Assembly: GCA_002336405.1 (NCBI GenBank)
Contig: DDEJ01000120.1
Span: 1-7,339 of the forward strand
Reading direction: 5' to 3'
From: Rhodobacteraceae bacterium UBA1957
GTDB taxonomy: Bacteria; Pseudomonadota; Alphaproteobacteria; Rhodobacterales; Rhodobacteraceae
DNA: 7,339 nt
Shown here: positions 1 to 6,543 of the stretch, in pieces
Layout: each line of letters begins with the position of its first letter
Numbering within the stretch: position 1 is the stretch's first letter
Notes under the pieces: model-generated
The model's input: only the letters and a program-made list of their open reading frames with translations
Database searches by the model: none
What the model was told of the DNA's origin: nothing
Position numbers and translations under genes: made by a program

Positions 1-4
1 CGAT

Positions 5-51
5 TTTGAACCGTCACTTAAGTGATTTTGACTGAGATAATGCGGTTCAAA
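5..51. repeat. 9-bp inverted repeat enclosing a 12-bp palindrome
   Basis: The arms TTTGAACCG (5-13) and CGGTTCAAA (43-51) are perfect reverse complements separated by 29 bases. Directly after the left arm is the perfect palindrome TCACTTAAGTGA (14-25). No run of T follows the right arm, so this is not a standard intrinsic terminator. It could be a protein-binding site, the edge of a lost mobile element or the tail of a gene to the left. The function is unknown. Confidence 0.5.
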
Positions 52-79
52 GTAGGGGTTTTGTGGTCTGCAATTCTGG

Positions 80-98
80 TAAATTATTGATAAATTAT
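80..98. repeat. Short AT-rich direct repeat
   Basis: TAAATTAT occurs at 80-87 and again at 91-98, one helical turn (11 bases) apart. The copies are AT-rich and lie in front of the broken permease gene. Two sites one turn apart could bind a dimeric protein, but chance is a real alternative in AT-rich DNA. Confidence 0.35.
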
Positions 99-117
99 GA
101 GATTTTTGCGCTAATAT
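87..117 (+). promoter_or_regulatory. Possible weak sigma-70-type promoter
   Basis: TTGATA at 87-92 matches five of six bases of the -35 consensus, and TAATAT at 112-117 matches four of six bases of the -10 consensus. The 19-base spacer is longer than the usual 16-18. It faces the broken ProW-type gene about 175 bases downstream. This is only pattern matching in an AT-rich stretch, and the promoter may be inactive or absent. Confidence 0.2.
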
Positions 118-292
118 CGCCTATGAAAGGCAATATTTAGCGTGGCGTTCGAACCCTAAAGTGCAGGCTGAGGTGAATTGTCAAAGCGGGTTCTGGGGTG
201 TCTTTGTCATGCTCTGAATCTGGCCGTTCACCCTGTTGCGGTTTGCCGTGGCGCAAGCGGATAAAGTATTGTCAAATCTCACGAGACATTTT

Positions 293-1236
293 TTGGAGAC
301 AACAATTCCGATTGGTGAATTTCCGGTTGGCAAGGAACATTTCTCAATTCTGACGCTGCACGGGGATAAGGGCCTTGGCTCACTGGCGGTGCGTTTCAGC
401 GGTGTGTTCGACGGGATTACTGCCAAGATACGTTGGACGCTTGACGGCATTGAGGTATTGTTGATCGATACGCCCTCGCCAGTGGTGATGGTTGTTATTG
501 TGGTAATGGCGGTGCGATTGGCTGGTCCGCGCGCTGGGGGTTTTACCGCGCCCACCTTGGCATATCTAGCGTTTATGGGGCTGTGGGCAATGTCGATGAT
601 CACAGTTGCTCTTATTGGCACGGGCAGGTTTTTGTGTATCTTGTTTGGCATTCCTTTGGGCATTTGGTTTGGTAAAAGTGCCCCCGCCTACCGCTTTGCC
701 GAACCCATTCTTGATTTCATGCAAACCATGCCGCTCTTGTTTACCTTATTCCGATTATTCCGTTTATTGCGTTTTTTGGCACAGGAAAGCAACCGAGTGT
801 ATTGGCAACAATCACTTTTGCAATGCCACCGGTCATTCGTCTTACGGCACTCGGCATGCGCGGTGTTCCCGAAACTACCAAAGAGGCGGCTACGGCTTTT
901 GGGTGCTCGCGGTGGCAATTGCTGTGAAATGTTAAATTGCCGCTTGCGATGCCGTCTAGCACGGCAGGGATAAACCAGACCATCTTGATGAACCTGTCGA
1001 TGGTGGTCGTTGCGTTCTTTATGGAGGCAGAAGGGGTGGGGGCGCTGATCCTGCAGGCGCTGCAATATGTGGCAAAAGGTCAAGGGCTGCTTGGCGGGTT
1101 GGCAATTTTGTTCTGTGCCATGGTGATCGATAAAATAGCGCAGCGATCATATCGGCAGGGGCACAAAAAAACAGACAGAGGCTATCGCACTGCGTCAACC
1201 ATTGTGACGGGCAATTGTGGATTGCCTTACCTTTAG
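293..1236 (+). pseudogene. Broken ProW-type ABC transporter permease (glycine betaine/proline family)
   Basis: Intact members are inner-membrane permeases that import betaine or related osmolytes with a ProV ATPase and a ProX binding protein. The first part reads in one frame through the family-typical GIPLGIW and ILDFMQTMP. At about 737-739 the frame changes as if one base were lost, and the second frame continues with VYLIPIIPFIAFFGTGK, MPPVIRLTALGMRG, the EAA loop (KEAATAFGCSRWQLL), KLPLAMP and AGINQTILM. A TGA at 925-927 interrupts the EAA loop where Trp would fit (TGG to TGA). Joined, the frames give about 280 residues up to the final IDKIAQ, close to full family length. The true start is unclear: TTG at 293 precedes ETTIPIGEF, but TTG at 236 is also in frame and no good ribosome-binding site is seen. 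No ProV or ProX gene is visible in the window. The frameshift plus nonsense codon make function very unlikely unless the sequence has errors. Confidence 0.85.
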
Positions 1237-1401
1237 ACGAGACGCGCCGTTTGCCTGCCGTCAGCATGTTTGGTATTTTGGCTTATAATCCAGACGGCAT
1301 TAGCCAACATACGTAAACCTATTGTTTGCAAAATTTATGCCCGCGCTCGTTGATAGTTGCCCTTAACTGCAGCTGTACAGCGGACATAACAGAAAGTTTG
1401 T

Positions 1402-1416
1402 GACTGCGACGCAGTC
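1402..1416. repeat. Small inverted repeat between two broken genes
   Basis: GACTGC (1402-1407) and GCAGTC (1411-1416) form a six-base stem around a three-base loop. No T tract follows. The surrounding stretch 1237-1482 holds no recognisable gene; it contains the region just upstream of the broken nucleosidase gene. The role of the repeat is unknown. Confidence 0.3.
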
Positions 1417-1482
1417 GGTCGACTAACGCGTCTGGCTGGAATGGTGTGGCTCTAACTCCGACGCTGTAATTGAGGTTGCAAA

Positions 1483-2029
1483 ATGGCAAATGTTAAGAAG
1501 GCAATTTTAGTTGCTCTGGGGGAGGAGTTGCCCAAAAGTACCTTGTCAGGGTTTCAAATGAAATACACTGGGGTTGAAAAATAAATGCGGTCCTTAAAAC
1601 TGCGGAGATCATCTGTGAATTTTCTCCAAAGTTGATTGTCAATTACGGGATGGCGGGGAACGTGCGAAAAATTTATATGGTTTAGTCGAATTTTTGCATT
1701 TTTTGTGACGAGATATGGACGCCAGAGCGCTGGGCTTTGAACCGGGCCAAACACCTTATGATCCAGTTTTGACTATACGTTTCGGTTGGGCAGGCCACTT
1801 TTGTGAAACCGGCGATAATTTTGTGACGCAAACGCCAGGGATCGAGACGGATGTTGTGGATTTGGAAGCCTATGCAATGGCAACAACCTGCTTGTCAAAG
1901 CACGTGGATCTTATTTGCTATAAGTTCACTTCGGACAACGCAAATGCAGGTGCATCTTTGGATTGGGCGGAAAACGTCAACAAGGAAAAACTCTTTTTTA
2001 AAGAGAAAATCTTGAGAGGGTTTTATTGA
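1483..2029 (+). pseudogene. Broken nucleosidase / nucleoside phosphorylase-family gene
   Basis: The fragments resemble the PNP/UDP phosphorylase superfamily, which includes 5'-methylthioadenosine/S-adenosylhomocysteine nucleosidases that split the N-glycosidic bond of nucleosides. Three frames must be joined. From ATG 1483 (GAGG at 1472-1475, seven bases upstream) the protein reads MANVKKAILVALGEELPK to YTGVEK, ending at TAA 1582. One base lost in the A run at 1577-1581 restores INAVLKTAEII and KLIVNYGMAGNV. A second one-base loss near 1677 leads to GLVEF. That frame then holds a TGA at 1706-1708 and continues RDMDARALGFEPGQ, GDNFVTQTP, DVVDLEAYAMA (the Glu position that binds ribose in the family) and CYKFTSDNAN (Asp in the general-acid position) to the stop at 2027-2029. 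The joined product is about 180 residues. Two frameshifts and one stop make it non-functional as written. The exact substrate of the ancestor cannot be stated. Confidence 0.8.
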
Positions 2030-2086
2030 ATACAAGATAACCGGTGACGGATTGTTTTATACACTTATATCACAGAGATGCTTTTT

Positions 2087-2275
2087 ATGCGCCTTTGCTT
2101 TGTCCTGTTGCGCTGCAGCACAATTAGCCAGCAGGTGCGACCTGACACTGAAAGAGACTGGCAACGCTGGAAATTCAATGCGAAAGTTGATCTGTTCGTG
2201 GCGACCAACCGAATATTTGAATATGCAGACAAAATCGTGCCGATGTTTTTCTCAGAGTGCGGGTTCAAAGTTTAA
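2087..2275 (+). CDS. Short hypothetical ORF, unrecognised, possibly a gene remnant
   Basis: An ORF of 62 codons from ATG 2087 (an in-frame ATG at 2078 is also possible) encodes a short hydrophobic start (MRLCFVLLRC), then a hydrophilic, Trp- and Phe-containing part (RDWQRWKFNAKVDLFVATN, then EYADKIVPMFF). The N-terminus looks like a damaged signal or lipoprotein leader, with a Cys at residue 10 but no proper lipobox. No clear ribosome-binding site is seen, and I do not recognise the family. An overlapping ORF in another frame (2052-2297) also begins with a leader-like hydrophobic stretch, so a frameshifted remnant is possible. It lies just after a broken gene. Real coding is uncertain. Confidence 0.2.
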   Translation: MRLCFVLLRCSTISQQVRPDTERDWQRWKFNAKVDLFVATNRIFEYADKIVPMFFSECGFKV

Positions 2276-2287
2276 AATGTGTTTGCA

Positions 2288-2311
2288 GGTCAGCTAAAAT
2301 GGTACCTGACC
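2288..2311. repeat. Six-base hairpin in the gap before the phosphatase gene end
   Basis: GGTCAG (2288-2293) and CTGACC (2306-2311) can pair around a 12-base loop. There is no T tract on either side, so it is a poor terminator for either direction. The rest of 2276-2403 shows nothing I can name. Confidence 0.2.
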
Positions 2312-2403
2312 AAGGTGTTATGAGGTTTTAAACGTCCTGTTTAGCAGTAAAAAGCAATGTGACATGAGGGGCAAAACCATCAACGGCCCACCAATCAGTT
2401 TTT

Positions 2404-2880
2404 TTAAAGGCTGAAAGGTCTCTGTGTCACTTTCGGGTGACCAAACCGAGTGCTATGCAAGAAATGCAGATCGTCATGGGCCAGCGGCGCGGGGCCCGCC
2501 ATATCAAGAGACTGCCAGATAGAGGCGATATTGCCCTTATTGCCGACCCAGACAATGGTTTTGCCTGCGCCGTCTGCCATCAATCGCGCCGCTAAGTTAT
2601 CTGTTGGTAAATGACGCACTGTCAAATCACGCGATGCGGCCAAAGGTGCAACTGTATCAAGATTTCGCTGCAACCTCGGAGAATAGATCGCGTCAATATG
2701 CACGTCGGCAAGTGCCCGGATCAAAAGTTCGGATCTGGCGTGGCCCTGCTTGTTCAGATCTAGGCCGGCCCGTTCGGCGTGCCGCAAAAGAATTAACCGG
2801 GTGCTGGCGGGCATTTTGACCTGATCCGGGGCGGTGCATGCGGCGAGGGTGCCCAATAAAAGCAGGCGACGCGTCAGCAT
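2404..2880 (-). CDS. Lipoprotein of the histidine phosphatase (phosphoglycerate mutase-like) superfamily, second catalytic His replaced
   Basis: The 158-residue product begins MLTRRLLLLGTLAACTAP: a twin-Arg-containing basic start, a short hydrophobic core and a lipobox (LAAC, Cys 15), so export and lipid anchoring are likely. The domain follows at once with LILLRHAERAG, the RHAE signature whose His is phosphorylated in active members. A central IYSPRLQRNLDTVAPLA segment matches the family's conserved S-P-x-x-R region. The length fits a SixA-like small phosphatase. In most members the second catalytic His stands in a VGH motif near the C-terminus; here it reads WVGNKGN, with Asn (codon AAT). 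Either activity is lost or altered, or this is a trait of this subfamily. ATG 2880 is preferred over the longer in-frame ORF because of a strong Shine-Dalgarno sequence and a proper lipoprotein leader. The gene stands alone on the minus strand. The substrate is unknown. Confidence 0.85.
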   Translation of the reverse strand: MLTRRLLLLGTLAACTAPDQVKMPASTRLILLRHAERAGLDLNKQGHARSELLIRALADVHIDAIYSPRLQRNLDTVAPLAASRDLTVRHLPTDNLAARLMADGAGKTIVWVGNKGNIASIWQSLDMAGPAPLAHDDLHFLHSTRFGHPKVTQRPFSL

Positions 2881-3470
2881 ATTTTTATTTCCTTTCCGCA
2901 CTGGTCCGAGCGAGATAGGTGGCTTTGCAAACCGTATCACCGCTCTTGTCGTTGCAACCCAAGCGCTCTGCAGTCTGCTTTGACACCCTTTGCGCAAGAA
3001 CTGTATTGGTAAAAACAGCAAGTGTCGATAACGATCAATGCTTGCTTGGAAGGACTTTTTGTTTGTTGGGCCTCGGGTCTGACAAGTGGTTTGAAATTGG
3101 AGCTTGATAGAAAACCTGGGAATTGTTTATGAGCCAATACTGCCTTTGGGTCGCTTGGGACCTGCAGGCGCCTTGGCAGTTTTGTTGCGTCTATGGGCAT
3201 ATCTGCGCCATCGATAGCGGGTGAAATTATAATAGGTTGGCTGGTGCATTACCCTTGGAAACGGTCTTTCTTGACCAAATGTGTTTTCGCACTTCTATGA
3301 GGTGAACATCTAGGTCAATTAGAATGGCATGGGCTGGCCCTCTGGTCTGAGGGGGCATCAACGCGGTGGTCACAAAATTGGTTCATTGGACAGGGGCGGT
3401 ATCCCGCGCAGGCCAACCAGCTTGAAAACTGGCGGCGAAAGCTTGGGCTGCGGCGCAAACAGGAGATAAG
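2881..3470. other. 590-base stretch without an intact gene; possible transporter remnant on the plus strand
   Basis: This gap lies between two divergent genes and must hold their promoters, although no convincing -35/-10 pair stands out. Short ORFs on both strands (2919-3107 plus, 2937-3200 minus) lack ribosome-binding sites and family resemblance. On the plus strand the frame at 3178-3300 reads SFVASMGISAPSIAGEI, then IIGWLVHYPWKRSF and CVFALL before a TGA at 3298-3300. The pattern of Gly/Pro-rich helix, GWL, W-x-x-x-F and a hydrophobic helix recalls the motif C region and following loop of DHA2-type major facilitator drug exporters. A neighbouring frame just upstream (3158-3177) reads GPAGALA, which might be the same gene before a frameshift. 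The resemblance is weak, and the fragment is about 40 residues. Confidence 0.25.
2891..2897 (-). promoter_or_regulatory. Ribosome-binding site that fixes the phosphatase start
   Basis: On the minus strand GGAAAGG lies ten bases before the ATG at 2880, with an A/T-rich spacer. It supports this start over the upstream in-frame codons, which would bury the lipoprotein leader inside the protein. Confidence 0.6.
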
Positions 3471-3977
3471 ATGCAAACGATATTATGCACTGGAATATTG
3501 ATGGGTTTGGGGGCGACCGTGCTGATAGATATCTGGGCGTTGCTGTTGCAGCGTATGGCGCAGGTGGCCCTGCCCAACTGGGGGATGGTCGGACGGTGGG
3601 TGATGCATCTGCCGCGTGGCAAGCTGTTTCACAAAGAGATTGCCGTGGCGCTCCCGGTTCCAAGAGAGCGACAGATCGGCTGGGTATTTCATTATTTTGT
3701 CGGAGTAGTATATGGCGTGTTTTTCGCGTTTTTGGCTGGGCCTGATTGGATTGCGGCACCAACATTTCCACCGGCTTTCATCTACGCGCTTGCGACAATT
3801 GCCGGCGGCTGGTTTCTGTTGCACCCGGGTTTGGGTTTGGGATGGGCCGTCTCCAAGGTCGAACATCCGAATAGGGTCAGAATGCTGGGACTGTTGTCGC
3901 ATAGTGTGTTTGGCTTAGGTCTTTGGCTTTTTGCCCTTTTGTTGACCTTGTCTGCTTCAGACACAGTGCCGGTGTGA
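3471..3977 (+). CDS. DUF2938 family integral membrane protein
   Basis: The product has 168 residues with four likely membrane helices, at about 4-28, 67-90, 100-127 and 138-162. Family-typical stretches are GLGATVLIDIWALLLQR near the N-terminus, NWGMVGRWVMHLPRGK after helix 1, HPGLGLGWAVS in helix 3 and LSHSVFGLGLWLFALL at the C-terminus. I recall these as DUF2938, a family of small inner-membrane proteins with no assigned biochemical role. Length and helix count match a complete member. AGGAG at 3461-3465 sits five bases before the ATG and supports this start. It appears to stand alone: 173 bases separate it from the downstream operon, and no intact gene lies directly upstream. Membership is fairly secure; function is unknown. 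Confidence 0.85.
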   Translation: MQTILCTGILMGLGATVLIDIWALLLQRMAQVALPNWGMVGRWVMHLPRGKLFHKEIAVALPVPRERQIGWVFHYFVGVVYGVFFAFLAGPDWIAAPTFPPAFIYALATIAGGWFLLHPGLGLGWAVSKVEHPNRVRMLGLLSHSVFGLGLWLFALLLTLSASDTVPV

Positions 3978-4150
3978 GCTTGCTTGGACGGTGCAAGCGA
4001 CTTGATAAACGAACCGGCCGACATGGTGGAAAAACCAAGTGCGCGCGGCGACATAAGCGGTCTTATGGCTAAAAACAGACGGATTTATCTGTGTGATGAC
4101 AAGCCCTGAAAAACGACTTAAGGTCGCAAAGAAAAGGATTTATCTTGAAC
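3978..4150 (+). promoter_or_regulatory. Leader region of the catabolic operon with hairpins and a 10-bp direct repeat
   Basis: This gap should hold the operon promoter and possibly a regulator site. GCTTGC (3978-3983) pairs with GCAAGC (3993-3998), CATAAG (4052-4057) with CTTATG (4062-4067), and CGAC (4114-4117) with GTCG (4123-4126). None is followed by a T run, so none is a typical terminator. GGATTTATCT occurs twice, at 4081-4090 and 4136-4145; the second copy overlaps the ribosome-binding site AAGGA (4134-4138) of the first gene. A protein bound to both copies could block translation or transcription, but this is inference. No convincing -35/-10 pair was found. Confidence 0.35.
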
Positions 4151-5329
4151 ATGAGTGAACAAAATATTCTGGCGGCATCAGCGGCAGCGAAGATCACAAA
4201 ATTCGTCGCCAATCAGTCGCATCAGACGCTTGGGTTTCCAAACCTGCCGGGCTCGCTGAACAGTCGCAATATGGCGGCAGCCAGCGCCGAGATTTCCAGC
4301 TGGCCAGGCTATGCCCCGACACCCCTGCACAGCTTGCCCGAAATCGCTGCAGTCTGTGGCGTTGAGGCCGTGCTCTATAAAGACGAGGCAACGCGGTTTG
4401 GATTGGGCTCCTTCAAGGCGCTGGGCGGCGCCTATGCGGTGGCCAGTTTGGTCGCGGCGCAGAAACTTTCTGGCAAAACTCCGGCTGAGATCACTGTGGC
4501 CACAGCCACAGATGGCAATCATGGACGCTCGGTGTCTTGGGGCGCACAGTTGGCGGGATGCACGGCTAAAATTTACATTCATAAACACGTTAGCACGGCG
4601 CGTGAACAAGCCATGCAGGCGTTTGGTGCTGACGTGATCCGCGTGGATGGGAACTATGAAGCCTCGCTTGCTGCGTGCAAGTCTGACGCCGAGGTAAACG
4701 GTTGGCACATCGTCTCTGATACATCTTGGGAGGGATATCGCGATATCCCGCTTCAGGTAATGGCGGGGTATTCGGTCATGGCCCGCGAGGCGCTTTCGCA
4801 AATGGGCGATATGCGTCTTAGTCACGCGTTCCTACCCGTGGGTGTTGGCGGTCTTGCCGCCGGGATCGTCGCGCCTTTATGGCAGGACATGGGCGAGAAT
4901 CTGTGCAAGCTTATTTCGGTTGAATCTGATATGTCGCCCTGTTTTCAGGAAAGTATCGCGGCCAAGACGCCGACATTGTTTGAAATTTCAGAAGAGACAT
5001 TGATGGCAGGACTGTCCTGCGGTGAGGTTTCTCAACTTGCCTGGGAGATTTTACAACCGACGTTGACCCACTGTCTGTCAATTACCGATGGGGCTGTTGC
5101 GTCATTGATGCGGCTTTTGGCGCGTGGGCTTGAAGGCAGCCCCCCGATTGAGGCTGGTGAGTGCTCAACCGCCGGGCTGGCGGCTTTGTTGGCGGCAAAA
5201 CGTGATCCGGCGCTCTGGTCGGATTTGGGGTTTGACGAAAATTCGGTGATTTTGTTGATCGGTACCGAAGGTGCGACGGATCCTGAATTGTACCAGTTGA
5301 TTATGGCTGGGGCAGGTGGCTCTGTATGA
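4151..5329 (+). CDS. Diaminopropionate ammonia-lyase family PLP enzyme
   Basis: Family members are cytoplasmic fold-type II PLP enzymes; the reference enzyme (YgeX/DpaL) splits 2,3-diaminopropionate into pyruvate and two ammonia molecules. From ATG 4151 the product has 392 residues, near the usual 400. FGLGSFKALGGAY contains the Lys (89) expected to bind PLP. TDGNHG (120-125) and SDTSWEGY (189-196) carry Asp 121 and Asp 190, whose 69-residue spacing equals that of the two catalytic Asp of the E. coli enzyme as I recall them. PVGVGGLAAG (229-238) is the glycine-rich phosphate-binding loop. Later segments GLSCGEVSQLAWEIL and EAGECSTAGLAALL also fit the family. Two starts compete: ATG 4151 lies 12 bases from AAGGA (4134-4138), TTG 4145 lies 6 bases from it; ATG was chosen because TTG starts are rarer. 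The stop overlaps the next start (ATGA), implying translational coupling. Because the neighbours are an M24 hydrolase and a racemase-family protein, the true substrate may differ from diaminopropionate. Family call firm, substrate open. Confidence 0.88.
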   Translation: MSEQNILAASAAAKITKFVANQSHQTLGFPNLPGSLNSRNMAAASAEISSWPGYAPTPLHSLPEIAAVCGVEAVLYKDEATRFGLGSFKALGGAYAVASLVAAQKLSGKTPAEITVATATDGNHGRSVSWGAQLAGCTAKIYIHKHVSTAREQAMQAFGADVIRVDGNYEASLAACKSDAEVNGWHIVSDTSWEGYRDIPLQVMAGYSVMAREALSQMGDMRLSHAFLPVGVGGLAAGIVAPLWQDMGENLCKLISVESDMSPCFQESIAAKTPTLFEISEETLMAGLSCGEVSQLAWEILQPTLTHCLSITDGAVASLMRLLARGLEGSPPIEAGECSTAGLAALLAAKRDPALWSDLGFDENSVILLIGTEGATDPELYQLIMAGAGGSV

Positions 5330-6522
5330 CGGTCGCCTCGTCACCTATAGCCCAACGCGGTTTCGATACTGCAGAATTTGCACGGCGCTGTGCGGCTGCA
5401 CAGGCAGTGATGGCGACGCAGAATCTGGGGGCGATACTATTGGCCTCAGAAGCGGAAATCAGATATTTCACTGGATTTATGACCCAGTTCTGGCAAAGCC
5501 CGACCCGGCCATGGTTTGTCGTCTTGCCCGCCACAGGCGCGCCGGTTGCGGTTATCCCGACCATTGGGGTGCCTTTGATGCGCGCATGCTATGTGTCTGA
5601 CGTACGTAGCTGGGCCTCGCCTGCTGCCAGCGATGATGGCATCAGCCTGCTGTTGGACACACTGCGACAGCATCTTGGTCATCCAGGGCGCCTTGGCGTG
5701 ATGATGGGGCGTGAAACTGCCCTGCGTCTGCCGCTGGGGGATGTTTTTGTGCTCACCGCAGCCTTGGAAGATGTCGAGATGATCGATGTCACCAAGCAAG
5801 TGCAGCAGATCAGGATGATCAAATCAGCGCCTGAAATTGATAAATTGCGCCATGTCTGTGCGACGGTCTCGGATGTATTTGACAGCGTGCCAGACTGGGC
5901 TGTGACGGGAATGCCGCTGTCTGAGCTGTTTCGTCAGTTCAAGATTAAAGCCCTGCAAGCGGGCGTTGATGATGTGAGCTATTTGGTGGGGTCGGCCGGT
6001 CAGGGTGGATACCGTGATATTATCGCTCCGCCGACGGATCGGCCTTTGCAGAATGGCGATATTTTCATGCTGGATACTGGCTGTGTTTGGGACGGTTATT
6101 TTTCCGACTTTGATCGTAATTTTGCCGTGGGAAATGCATCAGATACCGCCCATTACGCACATCACCAGCTGTATGACGCCACAGAGGCGGCGCTTGCGAT
6201 AACGCGCCCTGGGATCATGGCGAAAGATCTTTATGCGGCTATGGATGCGGTGTTGCGGCCGGGGGTGGCTTTGGGGGATGAAGCCTCTGGTGGTGATGAC
6301 GTTGGGCGCTATGGCCATGGTTTGGGGATTCAGTTAACAGAACCGCCGTCGCATACGCATTGGGACGAGACGGTGATCCGGGCTGGTATGGCACTGACGC
6401 TGGAGCCATCGGTCATTTATGGAGACGGCTTTCTTATGGCAGCCGAGGAAAATATACTGGTGACTGAGACTGGCGCAGAGCTGTTGTCGCGGCGCTGTGG
6501 CCGTGATTTACGGATCGTTTAA
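5326..6522 (+). CDS. M24 family metallohydrolase (creatinase / Xaa-Pro peptidase type)
   Basis: The 398-residue product has the two-domain layout of M24B proteins: a creatinase-like N-terminal domain (about 15-155) and a C-terminal pita-bread domain (about 165-395). All five metal ligands seem present: Asp 250 and Asp 261 (LDTGCVWDGYFSD, with the 11-residue spacing of aminopeptidase P), His 331 (GHGLGIQL), Glu 360 (LTLEP) and Glu 374 (AAEEN). An active two-metal hydrolase acting on an amide, amidine or X-Pro bond is therefore expected. No signal peptide is visible, so it is probably cytoplasmic. AGGTGG (5314-5319) inside the preceding gene and the ATGA overlap support the start. The family includes creatinase, prolidase, ectoine hydrolase (DoeA/EutD) and the DMSP lyase DddP; the N-terminal part does not resemble DoeA or DddP as I remember them. 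Its pairing with an ammonia-lyase-family enzyme suggests catabolism rather than general peptide turnover. Family secure, substrate unknown. Confidence 0.9.
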   Translation: MTVASSPIAQRGFDTAEFARRCAAAQAVMATQNLGAILLASEAEIRYFTGFMTQFWQSPTRPWFVVLPATGAPVAVIPTIGVPLMRACYVSDVRSWASPAASDDGISLLLDTLRQHLGHPGRLGVMMGRETALRLPLGDVFVLTAALEDVEMIDVTKQVQQIRMIKSAPEIDKLRHVCATVSDVFDSVPDWAVTGMPLSELFRQFKIKALQAGVDDVSYLVGSAGQGGYRDIIAPPTDRPLQNGDIFMLDTGCVWDGYFSDFDRNFAVGNASDTAHYAHHQLYDATEAALAITRPGIMAKDLYAAMDAVLRPGVALGDEASGGDDVGRYGHGLGIQLTEPPSHTHWDETVIRAGMALTLEPSVIYGDGFLMAAEENILVTETGAELLSRRCGRDLRIV

Positions 6523-6543
6523 TGATAAGTGATGGAGAGCTTT

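Noticed and set aside
143..156. TTCGAAC within a GTTCGAACCC-like word, resembling a tRNA T-loop
   Set aside because: The flanking bases do not form the five-base T stem on either strand, and no acceptor or anticodon arm was found, so no tRNA is called.
2404..3021. Longer 205-codon version of the phosphatase ORF
   Set aside because: The extra N-terminus would bury the lipoprotein leader, while a strong Shine-Dalgarno sequence stands in front of the inner ATG at 2880.
2937..3200. Minus-strand ORF of 87 codons upstream of the phosphatase gene
   Set aside because: No ribosome-binding site or recognisable motif; the composition looks random, so it is not called as a gene.
3483..3902. Minus-strand ORF opposite the DUF2938 gene
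   Set aside because: Its composition is typical of antisense reading, there is no recognisable domain, and the plus strand has a clear ribosome-binding site and membrane protein pattern.
3978..3998. Hairpin right after the DUF2938 stop codon as an intrinsic terminator
   Set aside because: The stem is only six base pairs and no T run follows it.
4178..4825. Long minus-strand ORF inside the PLP enzyme gene
   Set aside because: The plus-strand frame has all family motifs and catalytic residues. The opposite ORF shows no family resemblance and is an antisense shadow.
5326..6522. M24 protein as the DMSP lyase DddP
   Set aside because: DddP is also an M24-fold protein in roseobacters, but this N-terminal domain does not match it as recalled, and the neighbours point to nitrogen-compound catabolism.
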